42,720 nucleotides of DNA from Acidimicrobiaceae bacterium. Its GTDB lineage: Bacteria > Actinomycetota > Acidimicrobiia > Acidimicrobiales > Ilumatobacteraceae. The position numbers and the translations under genes were made by a program. This document shows, one piece after another, positions 8,623-16,631 of this stretch. How positions within the stretch are numbered: position 1 is the stretch's first letter; every line of letters begins with the position of its first letter. The DNA is taken from positions 1-42,720 of the forward strand of contig JAHEDX010000034.1 in the NCBI GenBank assembly GCA_024641005.1. Reading direction: 5' to 3'. The notes beneath the pieces were generated by a model. That model made no database searches. It was not told the origin of the DNA and worked only from the letters and a program-made list of their open reading frames with translations.

Positions 8623-9060
8623 TTGGTAACGCGGGTGGACCTTGTGGGACGGCTTTCAAGCCCTCCCGAACAGATGAAACACCTGGTCGAGACGGGTGCT
8701 ACGAAGCCCAATCGTGGTCGGAACGGTCCGCCGCTGGGGTCGGGAGTGGTCGCGACGGCCGCCACACGGGCCTCGTCGGAGGAAGCGGGACGGCTTTCAA
8801 ACCCCACTGTCCGACCGGTGCAACGTCGCCTCGGCCGACCTGAGATCGACACCATCATCACCAATTATCAAGCCGGACAAACGCTCCGGGCGGTCGCCAA
8901 ACACCTCGGGGTCCACCACCACACCATCGCCGCACACCTGCAGCGCCCCGGGATCGCGCGTCGACCCAACCAGCGCCAGACGACCAACGTCGAAACCGCC
9001 GAAACCGCCGAAACGCCACGACGATACGCAGCAGGTGACTCCCTCGCTGCGGCCCGCTGA
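8623..9060 (+). pseudogene. Degenerate double helix-turn-helix protein, copy B
   Basis: The frame (TTG at 8623, no good RBS) includes a clear resolvase-like HTH at residues 72-112: GRPEIDTIITNYQAGQTLRA, VAKHLGVHHHTIAAHLQ. It is followed by a linker with a 9-bp triplication (GAAACCGCC, coding ETAETAET) and the beginning of a second HTH (RRYAAGDSLAA) that stops after three more residues. Copy A at 4590-4880 retains more of that second HTH, so this one is truncated. The sequence directly downstream resembles an IS end, a plausible cause. The N-terminal 60 residues contain an internal repeat (GRLSSP / GRLSNP) and may not be coding. Confidence 0.5.
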
Positions 9061-9116
9061 CTCAGGCCGGGTGATGCCGTTAGCCGTCGAGTGGTGGCGG
9101 TGTCAGGGGCAGTGTT

Positions 9117-9200
9117 ATCGCGTGAACTGTCAGCGATGTCTCGCGACATCAACGGGTGTCCCATGAGTTGAGAGACCTGTTTCCTATGTCCTGACTGACG
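9117..9200. mobile_element. Possible IS481-like terminal remnant
   Basis: The stretch is rich in short TGTC/GACA-type signals: TGTCAGCGATGTCTCGCGACA at 9128-9148, then GTGTCCCATGAGTTGAGAGAC, then a CCTATGTCCTGAC. Repeated (C/T)GATGTC-x-x-GAGACA-like words are characteristic of IS481-family ends as I remember them. No transposase ORF is present. The element, if real, is a stub lying directly behind the truncated HTH gene. Confidence 0.3.
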
Positions 9201-9313
9201 ACAAGGCCACGATCAAACCACGACTTCGCCTCGTCAGAGGCGGCAGTGATCGTGCGCGTGTAGGTTCCCAGGTCGAAGTATCCCATCTGATCCCACGTCG
9301 TGTTGCCCCCTCC

Positions 9314-10093
9314 TCAGGTAGGCGGCCGATGCCACATCGTGAGGCGCACCAGCCGAAGGTATCCCATCGCCTCATACACGCCTTGGCCGTCATCGCTGGC
9401 GATCAGCACCGCCGGTAGGTCGGGGGCGGCAAGGGTCGCAGCCCAAGTCAGCGCCGCACCAATACCCCGGCGACGGTGGGTCGCTCGTGTCGATACCCAC
9501 TCGACGTCGTTCACCCCATGGGCGATGCGCGCGCCTGCCGTGGCCACCGGTTCATCGTTGACGAAGCCCGTGAACAGGCGTATCGAGCCATCCAGCACGG
9601 CCGCATCGGCCAGCGCGGAACGTTCACCTCCGGGCATCGGATACGCCTCCACAATGGTGCGGACGAAGACATCGAGGCCCTCTTGATCGACGACCTCCCG
9701 AATCTCGAGACCCTCCGGTACGGCTGGGGCTTCGCCACCGGGAGGCCGCAACATGAACGGTGGGTGTCCCATCAATTCGAGCCCGAAGGGGACGAGATCA
9801 GGGGTTGGAAATGCCGACAGAAGGACGAAATGCCGATCGGCGGGATAGGCGGCGATGACGGCTTGGATGGTGGCCGCTAGGTCGATGTACGTCGGAGGTT
9901 GGAGCAGAACCGCCGCATTGTCGAATATCACCGGCGATCCCGGGTCGGCCGCGCAGAAGGTTTCGGTGCGTACGGAGCGCCCGCCGACCAGCAGCGCCAT
10001 CGCCTCGGATCGGTCTGCCGTCGCGAGCACGAAGCGCCGCAACAGCGAATCGTCCGGCTCGAGGTCCGGCTCCCATCCATGGGTGAGATGCAT
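9314..10093 (-). CDS. GNAT-family N-acetyltransferase
   Basis: 259 residues from ATG 10093 (GAGG about 12 nt upstream). The in-frame extension to 10237 looks non-coding. The C-terminal half holds the acetyl-CoA-binding GNAT core: a beta-strand VEWVSTRATH followed by the pyrophosphate loop RRRGIGAALTWAATLA, then PAVLIASDDGQGVYEAMGY and a closing strand LVRLTMWHRP. The N-terminal half (MHLTHGWEPDLEPDDSLLRR) may be a second degenerate GNAT-like lobe, as in tandem GNAT proteins. The substrate cannot be told. It stands alone, upstream of a tRNA gene. Confidence 0.85.
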   Translation of the reverse strand: MHLTHGWEPDLEPDDSLLRRFVLATADRSEAMALLVGGRSVRTETFCAADPGSPVIFDNAAVLLQPPTYIDLAATIQAVIAAYPADRHFVLLSAFPTPDLVPFGLELMGHPPFMLRPPGGEAPAVPEGLEIREVVDQEGLDVFVRTIVEAYPMPGGERSALADAAVLDGSIRLFTGFVNDEPVATAGARIAHGVNDVEWVSTRATHRRRGIGAALTWAATLAAPDLPAVLIASDDGQGVYEAMGYLRLVRLTMWHRPPT

Positions 10094-10361
10094 GCGCTGA
10101 AGCCTCGCGCTAGCGCGCCGACACGGCAAGCATGTCATCACGACTCCGCTTGGAAGTCGCCCTCCGGTCGGCCCGGTCGTCGGGCCCGCACCACCGACGC
10201 AGTGAACCGGCCCGCCTCTTGCGTCAGGTCCGGGCACGCGTCGCCCTTACAACCTCGCTACCACGCGCAGGACTCAACGGTGCGAGCCGGAAGTCCCCTT
10301 TGGTTCCTCTTTCAAACCCCGCCGTGACCAGGGAGAATGTTGCGAAATCGACAACAACGAG

Positions 10362-10435
10362 TGGGCGCAGAGGGACTCGAACCCCCGACATCTTCCTTGT
10401 AAGGGAAGCGCTCTAGCCAACTGAGCTATGCGCCC
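10362..10435 (-). tRNA. tRNA-Val (anticodon TAC)
   Basis: On the minus strand a 74-nt cloverleaf folds cleanly. The acceptor stem is GGGCGCA/TGCGCCC, the D arm GCTC/GAGC, the anticodon stem CTTCC/GGAAG with loop CTTACAA, and the T arm GGGGG/CCCTC with loop TTCGAGT. With U33 fixed, the anticodon is TAC, which reads GTA valine codons. The discriminator is A and CCA is not encoded. No second copy of its 3' end is seen nearby, so there is no sign of an integrated element here. Confidence 0.95.
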
Positions 10436-10506
10436 GCAACAGGTGGTGGAGCCTATCGGCCAGTCACGAATCACCGAACGGCTCGCCGCGCAGACCGACC
10501 GCCTCG

Positions 10507-11427
10507 TCACCCGAAGATGTGGTTGGCCTCGAGATAGCCGATCTCCATGAGTTCGACGCCCGGCACGACGCGGACCAACTCCTGCCGGATCGGCGTGACG
10601 TCCGTGGGAACGGAGAATCCGGGCAGCCAGTCGTCGTGGTGGCCCAAGATCACCGTTCGCGGGCGCAGCATGTCGACCTGCCTCGCGACGAACTGGGCCA
10701 ACGACCCCTGGATCGGCTCGCCGTCGATGTTCCCTCTGCCTGCTGCACCGAGGATCGCCACATCCGGACGGAGGTCGCGCATGACTCCCGACCAGTGCCC
10801 CGAGGTGTCCTGATAGAGCAGCCGCCCGTCGGGTAGATCGAACAGGTACAGCAGCGCTCCCCCGTCGCCGCGATCGCTGTGGCCGGTCATCGATGTCATC
10901 AGATGTTCGATCGCCGCGGGGTCGAGCGACGTCCCCATGAACTCGACCAGCTGGGCCATTCGTTCACGCTGCTCCTGATACGTGACACCGAGATCACCGA
11001 TGCACACCTGATCGGGCTGGTCCATCTGACCGTGCGACCACACACAGCTGTGTTGGCTGGGAAGCACCGACACCTTGGCGCGACCCGTTGCGCCCTCGAG
11101 CTCGATCGTCTCCCCGCCGGCGACCGGCATCATCCGATCGAGCGGTACACCCAGCGCTTCCATGACCCGCACTGTCTCGTAGCTCCCGATCAGGGTCGCA
11201 TCCGTGTTCGCCATCACCCGCTCGGCGCCGTACAGATGGTCGAAGTGAGCGTGGCCGATCACGATGTAGTCGCACTGTTCGATGTCACTCGCGCTCACAG
11301 CAGGCGACGGGCCCGCCGCGTTGGTCGCACGATCGATGTAGGCGTCGAGCAGGATGTGTAGGCCCGCGGTGCGCAGACCGAACGTCGCGCAGCCGTACCA
11401 GTCGAGTGTGGTGGTGGTCTTCGACAT
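10507..11427 (-). CDS. Metallo-beta-lactamase-fold hydrolase
   Basis: 306 residues from ATG 11427; an upstream in-frame extension to 11688 is rejected. Metal ligands are visible in HAHFDHLYG (HxHxDH, residues about 69-74) and later in a His within LPSQHSC, an Asp in LYQDTSGH and a His in ILGHHDDW near the C-terminus. The fold starts with TLDWYGCATFGLRTAGLHIL, as in UlaG/YcbL-like L-ascorbate-6-phosphate lactonase relatives (beta-lactamase superfamily 2). There is no signal peptide, so it is cytosolic. The substrate is unknown. A TACCGT box 6 nt upstream of the ATG suggests a leaderless transcript. Confidence 0.85.
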   Translation of the reverse strand: MSKTTTTLDWYGCATFGLRTAGLHILLDAYIDRATNAAGPSPAVSASDIEQCDYIVIGHAHFDHLYGAERVMANTDATLIGSYETVRVMEALGVPLDRMMPVAGGETIELEGATGRAKVSVLPSQHSCVWSHGQMDQPDQVCIGDLGVTYQEQRERMAQLVEFMGTSLDPAAIEHLMTSMTGHSDRGDGGALLYLFDLPDGRLLYQDTSGHWSGVMRDLRPDVAILGAAGRGNIDGEPIQGSLAQFVARQVDMLRPRTVILGHHDDWLPGFSVPTDVTPIRQELVRVVPGVELMEIGYLEANHIFG

Positions 11428-11433
11428 ATCGCG

Positions 11434-11439
11434 ACGGTA
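11434..11439 (-). promoter_or_regulatory. -10 box TACCGT, probable leaderless promoter of the metallo-hydrolase gene
   Basis: The minus strand reads TACCGT, 6 nt (CGCGAT), then ATG 11427 with no Shine-Dalgarno sequence between. It is the same geometry as at 1717, 15703 and 42438. Confidence 0.45.
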
Positions 11440-11642
11440 GTGAGATGGCGCGAGTCGAGCCCCAGTCGGACCGCCGACGCATCCCGACGACCAGCGCGAT
11501 CGCACATGGCAGATCGTCGCCGGCAGGTACCAGGTGATGCGCCGGTACCGGGTCGAGACCGACGTCAGTTCCCACTCGTGCTGCTGTCCCGGGGTGACAA
11601 CCTTCCTGGCGTCGCATGCCGTCAACGCGCAACGATGCAGCG

Positions 11643-13013
11643 ATGACGTCTGACATCGAGCTCCTGCGGGCTGCGGCCGACTACGCAATCGAATACGCCG
11701 CGTCGATCGACGCCCGCGACGCCGCCCCCACGCCGGACGCGATCGAACAGCTCGCAGCGCTCGACGGACCGCTTCCCGATCGACCGACCGACCCCGGCGA
11801 AGCGATCGCGCTCCTGGCCGACATCGGAGGCCCGGCCACGATGGGCAGCACCGGGCCCGACTACTACGGCTTCGTCAACGGTGCCACGCTTCCCGTCGCT
11901 CTCGGGGCATCGATGCTCGTGAATGCATGGGACCAGAACGCCGCCCTGCCCGTGATGTCACCGGTCGCTGCGAAAGTCCACGACGTCACGCGACGGTGGC
12001 TGACCGAGCTGCTCGGGCTTCCATCCGTCTCCGAGGTCGCGTTTGTCACCGGCGCCACAGTTGCCAACGCCAGTTGCCTCGCCGCGGCCCGGGATGCGCT
12101 GTTGCTCGACGTCGGCTGGGACGCGCAGCGAGACGGACTCTTCGGTGCACCGGCCATCACCGTGGTCATCGGCGACAAGGCTCACAGCACGCTGCGCAAG
12201 TCGCTCGGTCTGATCGGCCTCGGACGCGAAAGGGTCACGATCATGCCGGCCGACGACCAGGGTCGCATGCGAACCGATCTGCTGCCCGATCCGGATTCGC
12301 TCGACGGCCCCGTCCTGGTCTGCGCGCAGGCGGGCGAGGTGAACACCGGAGCATTCGACCGCTTCGAGACCCTCGCCGATTGGGTCGGCCAGCACGGGAA
12401 CGCCTGGCTGCACGTCGACGGCGCCTTCGGGCTGTGGGCGCTCGCCGACCCGACCCGCACCGAACTCGTCGACGGGCTCACCCGCGCCGACTCGCTCGCC
12501 ACCGACGCCCACAAGTGGCTCAACGTCACCTACGACTGCGGCATCGCGTTCGTGACGCGGCCCGGCGCCCTGCGTCGTACGTTTGCCGCCGTCGCCGGAT
12601 ACCTGCCCCCGGACGAGGGCTTCGAGGCGATGCACCACACACCACAGTCGTCGCAACGCGCCCGCCAGATCGAGGTATGGGCGGTGTTGCGCACGCTCGG
12701 CCGTTCTGGTGTGGCCGAACTGGTGCAACGCGCGTGCGACTGCGCCGTGGCGATCGCAGAACAGCTGCGATCCGACGGGTTCGAGATCCTCAACGACGTG
12801 GTGCTCAATCAGGTGCTGGTTCGCTATCGCGATCCCGAGACCACCGAGCGCCTGATCACCGAGATCCAGCGCGACGGTCGCATCTGGTGTGGGCCGACGA
12901 AATGGAATGGCTCCACGGCGATGCGCATCAGCGTGTCGTCGTGGAAGACCGACCTCGACAACGCACGGCATGCTGCCGAGGTGATCATCGCCTGCGCAGA
13001 CGCGCTGGCCTAG
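11643..13013 (+). CDS. PLP-dependent group II decarboxylase-like protein
   Basis: 456 residues from ATG 11643 (ATG 11616 is a weaker alternative). It has the fold-type I decarboxylase layout of aromatic-amino-acid/glutamate decarboxylases. The N-terminal GSTGPDYYGFVNGATLP corresponds to the substrate-site region, FVTGATVANASCLAAAR is the phosphate-binding segment, HVDGAFG holds the PLP-pyridine Asp (about 259), and TDAHKWLNV has the Schiff-base Lys291. The C-terminal domain (MRISVSSWKTD) is complete. It probably removes the carboxyl group of an amino acid; the substrate is not predictable. It is divergent from the metallo-hydrolase with about 215 bp between them, and no partner gene reveals the pathway. 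Confidence 0.88.
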   Translation: MTSDIELLRAAADYAIEYAASIDARDAAPTPDAIEQLAALDGPLPDRPTDPGEAIALLADIGGPATMGSTGPDYYGFVNGATLPVALGASMLVNAWDQNAALPVMSPVAAKVHDVTRRWLTELLGLPSVSEVAFVTGATVANASCLAAARDALLLDVGWDAQRDGLFGAPAITVVIGDKAHSTLRKSLGLIGLGRERVTIMPADDQGRMRTDLLPDPDSLDGPVLVCAQAGEVNTGAFDRFETLADWVGQHGNAWLHVDGAFGLWALADPTRTELVDGLTRADSLATDAHKWLNVTYDCGIAFVTRPGALRRTFAAVAGYLPPDEGFEAMHHTPQSSQRARQIEVWAVLRTLGRSGVAELVQRACDCAVAIAEQLRSDGFEILNDVVLNQVLVRYRDPETTERLITEIQRDGRIWCGPTKWNGSTAMRISVSSWKTDLDNARHAAEVIIACADALA

Positions 13014-13113
13014 CCGGGCCTGCCATACCGGCGAACGTCGACCTGTCCGATCAGGTGCGGCGCAGGCCCCTGGAGCGCATCACCGGTCGACCCACGTTCA
13101 CCACCACAGGGTA

Positions 13114-13129
13114 TCGAACACCTGTTCGT
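13114..13129 (+). promoter_or_regulatory. LexA/SOS box of HNH gene 1, inside the promoter spacer
   Basis: TCGAACACCTGTTCGT, with core GAAC-N4-GTTC at 13116-13127, matches the actinobacterial LexA (SOS, Cheo-type) box TCGAAC-N4-GTTCGA at all but the last base. A TACCCT -10-like hexamer starts at 13130, directly after it. The register to the -10 is identical to the box at 36902-36917 before the second HNH gene. Confidence 0.75.
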
Positions 13130-13162
13130 TACCCTGTCACACCCCTTCGCCATGATGGGGGC

Positions 13163-14383
13163 ATGGAGATTGGTGCGGTCGTCGAGCGGGTGCGAACCAT
13201 CACCTCGACGCGAGCCGCCGACGCTGCCGACCGAGCGGCGATCGAGGCGGCCCTCCGGGCGTCGTCGCAGCTGCGAGCCTGGCTGGCATCGTGCGACGCC
13301 GCGTTGACCGCGCGACTCTCGACCCAGGTGTCGTTCCCCGAACAGGCGATCGCCGAATCCACCCGCTCGTCGCTGGGCGAGGCCGGCAAGGCCAAAGAAC
13401 GCTCCGACACCCTGACGTCGATCCCCTCGTTCGCAGACGCCCTCGACCGGGCCGACGTCACCGCAGCCCACATCGACGCGATCACCCGGGCGGGCAAGCC
13501 GCTCGAAGGCGAGCAGCGCTCAGAACTGTTCGAACGGGTCGCCGGTTTGGTCGACGTGGCCTCGGTGGCTTCCGTCGACGAGTTCCGCAAGCGGCTGGCG
13601 CTGGAGGTGCGCTCGATCCGAACCGATGACGGCATGGCCCGACTCGAGCGCCAGCAACGCGCTACCCGGCTGCGTTCGTGGACCGATTCCGACGGCATGT
13701 GGCGATTCGACGGTCGTTTCGATCCGGTGCTCGGCGTCAAGATCGCCGCCCGGATCGACGCCGAACTCGAGGCCGTGTTCGCCCAGGCAGTGCCCGACAC
13801 GTGCCCCACCGACCCGATCGAAAAGCAGCGGCACCTGCGAGCGCTCGCCTTCGCTCGGCTGGTGACACAGCAGGGCGGCGCGGCGACACGGCCCGGCCGG
13901 CCCGAGTACGTGGTGGTGATCGATTCGTCCCAACCCGACGGGGCAGGTGGCCCGCTGGTCGATTGGGGCATCCCTGTCGAGGTGCCGACACGTGTGCTCG
14001 CCGAGATGACCAACGAGGGCGACATGGCAGCGGTGGTGGTGCGCAACGGGATCGTGATCCACGCTCCTGGCTCGCTCGATCTCGGCCGCACCACCCGTCT
14101 GGCCAATCGTGCCCAGCGCAGGGCCCTCCGCGGGCTCTACTCGGTGTGCGCCATCCCGGGCTGCTCGGTGCACTACGACCGCTGCAAGCTCCACCACATC
14201 AAGTGGTGGCGCCATGGCGGCCGCACCGACCTGCACAATTTGCTCCCGCTCTGCGCCCACCACCACAGCAAGGTCCACGGCGCAGGCTGGAACCTCGCGC
14301 TCGGACCACATCGCGAACTCACCGTCAGCCTCCCCGACGGCACCATCCGCAACACCGGTCCACCCGCTCGCAGCGCGGCCTGA
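13163..14383 (+). CDS. DUF222/HNH endonuclease-domain protein (13E12-like), SOS-controlled
   Basis: 406 residues from ATG 13163. Residues 1-250 form the helical DUF222 region (SLGEAGKAKERSDTLTSIPS, DRADVTAAHIDAITRAGKPL). The C-terminal HNH nuclease (about 330-380) has CAIPGCSVHYDRCKLHHIKW, then GGRTDLHNLLPLCAHHHSKVH, with the HH/N/H metal-site residues intact. The family is highly repeated in actinobacteria (REP13E12 proteins of mycobacteria). A LexA box 34-49 nt upstream implies induction by DNA damage. The much longer frame from 11927 is an artefact of high GC. The biological role, whether nuclease in repair or a mobile element, is not settled. Confidence 0.9.
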   Translation: MEIGAVVERVRTITSTRAADAADRAAIEAALRASSQLRAWLASCDAALTARLSTQVSFPEQAIAESTRSSLGEAGKAKERSDTLTSIPSFADALDRADVTAAHIDAITRAGKPLEGEQRSELFERVAGLVDVASVASVDEFRKRLALEVRSIRTDDGMARLERQQRATRLRSWTDSDGMWRFDGRFDPVLGVKIAARIDAELEAVFAQAVPDTCPTDPIEKQRHLRALAFARLVTQQGGAATRPGRPEYVVVIDSSQPDGAGGPLVDWGIPVEVPTRVLAEMTNEGDMAAVVVRNGIVIHAPGSLDLGRTTRLANRAQRRALRGLYSVCAIPGCSVHYDRCKLHHIKWWRHGGRTDLHNLLPLCAHHHSKVHGAGWNLALGPHRELTVSLPDGTIRNTGPPARSAA

Positions 14384-14784
14384 GGCCGACATCGCTCGAC
14401 CGGCCCCCGCATGGCATGGCGAAACCACTCAGCTGGTCCACTCGGCCGGCCGTCGCTGATATCGATGTGCGCCAGGGCAGCTCGCAAGACCACTCGACCA
14501 TCTGGTTGACCCTCGTGTGCCTGGTTGACCCTCGTGTGCGAAACATGCACTCAGCGACTCGACCGCCGAAGGCGAGGCGCTCATGTGGCGATGGGATCAT
14601 CACGATCGACGACGACTACGAGCCGAAGCGTCTGATCGGCAAGATCGATGGGCCCGCTGCTCGACCGTCAGCTCACGAAGGGTTTCGGGCGTCCACCGCA
14701 GGTCTCAGCCCACGGCGGCCCACGCCGGCCCGATGCTGGCCCGACTGATCACGTGTGGGCGGTGCCGACACGCCCACTCGCCGT
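14384..14784. other. 401-bp intergenic region with a 19-bp tandem duplication
   Basis: There is no convincing gene on either strand. The only structure I see is an exact head-to-tail duplication CTGGTTGACCCTCGTGTGC at 14502-14520 and 14521-14539. The region separates the end of the HNH gene from the end of the convergent LLM oxidoreductase gene, so it may also contain terminators. Confidence 0.6.
14502..14539. repeat. Perfect tandem duplication, 2 x 19 bp
   Basis: CTGGTTGACCCTCGTGTGC occurs twice back to back with no mismatch, in a non-coding region. This is typical of recent replication slippage. Confidence 0.9.
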
Positions 14785-15696
14785 TCAGCGATCATGTTCG
14801 CTGCGCAGCATCGGCAACAGCTCGTGACCGAGTTGCTCGAACGCAGGCAACTGATCGGCCACGCTCGGGTAGTACACCCCGATGTCGGTGTAACCGACCG
14901 CCGAGAGCTGCCTGACCAACTTCACGAACAGCTCATGGTCGTCGTAGTACCTGATCCGGCCGCCATCACCACGGGCCTCGGCATCGAACAGCAGAACACT
15001 CCGACGGAGCGTGTCCGGCTCGCGGCCGAGACGGGCACACAGGGCGTCCATCGCCGCCGCACGTTCGGTCAACTCGACGAGCTGAGCCTCGAAATCGGCG
15101 TCGAAGCTCATGGTGTTCCAGATGTCCGCGAACCGAGCGGTGTGCTCCATCATCTTCGGGCCGAGGGCAGCCACCATCACGGGGATTCGAGGCGACTGAT
15201 ACGAGGACGGGTTCATCACGGCGCCCTGCGCCGAGTAGTACTGGCCCTGGTAGCTGGTGACGTCCTGGCTCAGCAGCATCCCCACCAGCTCGACGTATTC
15301 GCCGAACCGAGCGACGCGTTCGGCGTTCGACCAGTTCGGCTGCCCGATCATGGTCGTCGATGGATCGACCGTGATCCCCGTGCCGAGACCGAGCTCGAAC
15401 CGGCCGCCCGAGATGTGGTCGATCGTCACCGCCTGATGAGCGAGCACACCTGGGCTGCGCAACGGGATCTGTGCGACACACGTCGCCAGCCGAATCGTGC
15501 TGGTGACCGCGGCGAAGGCTGCGAGCGACGTCCACGCCTCGAACCAGGGGGCCGGCGGATTCGCCCAGTCACAGAAGTGATCGCCCACCTCCACGATGTC
15601 GAAACCGAGCGACTCGACGTGCTGGACGCGCTCGCGTGCTTCCTCCCAGCGCACATTGGGAAGTGTCAGAACATGAAATCGCAGATCGTGGCCCAT
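14785..15696 (-). CDS. LLM-class (luciferase-like, probably F420- or flavin-dependent) oxidoreductase
   Basis: 303 residues from ATG 15696. It is a TIM-barrel luciferase-like monooxygenase: RFHVLTLPNVRWEEARERVQ at the N-terminus, WTSLAAFAAVTSTIRLATCV, then the diagnostic GVLAHQAVTIDHISGGRFEL and GLGTG motifs. PRIPVMVAALGPKMMEHTAR is the second sugar/phosphate-binding section. In actinobacteria most such proteins use F420 or FMN; which one applies here cannot be told. It is divergent from a crotonase-SDR pair, so it may belong to a catabolic or secondary-metabolite branch. A TACCAT -10 box lies 6 nt upstream, so it is probably leaderless. Confidence 0.88.
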   Translation of the reverse strand: MGHDLRFHVLTLPNVRWEEARERVQHVESLGFDIVEVGDHFCDWANPPAPWFEAWTSLAAFAAVTSTIRLATCVAQIPLRSPGVLAHQAVTIDHISGGRFELGLGTGITVDPSTTMIGQPNWSNAERVARFGEYVELVGMLLSQDVTSYQGQYYSAQGAVMNPSSYQSPRIPVMVAALGPKMMEHTARFADIWNTMSFDADFEAQLVELTERAAAMDALCARLGREPDTLRRSVLLFDAEARGDGGRIRYYDDHELFVKLVRQLSAVGYTDIGVYYPSVADQLPAFEQLGHELLPMLRSEHDR

Positions 15697-15702
15697 CACC
15701 AG

Positions 15703-15708
15703 ATGGTA
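15703..15708 (-). promoter_or_regulatory. -10 box TACCAT, probable leaderless promoter of the LLM oxidoreductase gene
   Basis: The minus strand reads TACCAT, 6 nt (CTGGTG), then ATG 15696. The gap is too short for a Shine-Dalgarno-containing leader. Confidence 0.45.
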
Positions 15709-15782
15709 GAGAACGCGGCGACACCACCTGCGCAAACCGGCCCGAGCACGGTTCGCCGAGCCGGATCCGCGAACATGCATCC

Positions 15783-16631
15783 ATGGTCGCAGTTCGAGAA
15801 GAGACCCACGGGCACGTCAGACGCCTCACACTGTGCCGCCCCGAGCGGTACAACACGATCACGCCACAGCTCCGCGACGAGCTCGCCGCCGGGATCGACG
15901 CTGCCGAGCACGACTCGAACATCCGGGTGATCCTGCTCGACGCAGAGGGCAAGGCGTTCTGCGCCGGCTACGACCTCGATTGGTCGACCGACGCTCAAGC
16001 CACCGAGGAGGCCACCGACCAACGGGTCTGGGATTCGGTCCGCGACCAGCACATGATCGGATCGTTCGCCAACGTGTGGGCCAAGCTGCACGACTGTTCG
16101 AAACCCACCGTCGCTGCGGTGCAGGGGTGGTGCATCGCCGGGGGCACCAACGTCGTGTTCAACGCCCACCTCATCGTCGCCGCCGAGTCGGCTCGGTTCG
16201 GCTACCCGCCCTCACGGGTCTGGGGCGTCCCCGAGGCCCCTTGGAACTGGGTGGCAAGGCTCGGGCTGCAGAACGCCCGGCGCTACATGCTGACCGGGGA
16301 CGAGTTCACCGCCCGTCAAGCACACGCCATGGGTGCCGTACTCGAGGTGGTACCCGATGACGAGCTGCACGATCACGCGCTCGCGCTCGCGCAGCGGATC
16401 GCCCAGGTCCCGGCGAGCCAGCTGGAGATGATCACCTGGTCACTCAATGCCGTCGCCGACGAGATGTACGACCCGAAGGCCTCACGCCGCCTCGGCACAC
16501 TGTTCGACGGGGTCGCCCGCCACACCCAGGAAGGGCTCGACTTCGTGGAGCGATCCACCGACGTCGGATTCCGAGAGGCCGTTCGCGAGCGGGATCGTCC
16601 GTTCGGCGACTACGGGGAGCGACGCCCATGA
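15783..16631 (+). CDS. Enoyl-CoA hydratase/isomerase family protein
   Basis: 282 residues from ATG 15783. The crotonase fold is clear: RRLTLCRPERYNTITPQLRD at the N-terminus, the CoA/oxyanion loop AEGKAFCAGYDLDW, then KPTVAAVQGWCIAGGTNVVF, the second oxyanion segment. The region ESARFGYPPSRVWGVPE carries Glu at the catalytic position typical of hydratases. The N-terminal extension to 15636 lies in the promoter region and is rejected. It overlaps the next SDR gene by 4 bp (ATGA). The pair suggests fatty-acid-like or alicyclic degradation; the substrate is unknown. Confidence 0.9.
   Translation: MVAVREETHGHVRRLTLCRPERYNTITPQLRDELAAGIDAAEHDSNIRVILLDAEGKAFCAGYDLDWSTDAQATEEATDQRVWDSVRDQHMIGSFANVWAKLHDCSKPTVAAVQGWCIAGGTNVVFNAHLIVAAESARFGYPPSRVWGVPEAPWNWVARLGLQNARRYMLTGDEFTARQAHAMGAVLEVVPDDELHDHALALAQRIAQVPASQLEMITWSLNAVADEMYDPKASRRLGTLFDGVARHTQEGLDFVERSTDVGFREAVRERDRPFGDYGERRP

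Noticed and set aside
10362..10435. tRNA as integration site of the low-GC segment
   Set aside because: No duplicate of the tRNA 3' end or integrase is visible, and the low-GC island ends about 1 kb away.
10274..10510. 78-codon minus-strand frame including RIAQLARALPLQ
   Set aside because: This is a translation through the tRNA-Val gene, a common false ORF.
11927..14383. 818-codon open frame spanning the decarboxylase and HNH genes
   Set aside because: The first 400 residues are Arg-rich off-frame translation of the decarboxylase; only the part from ATG 13163 is coding.
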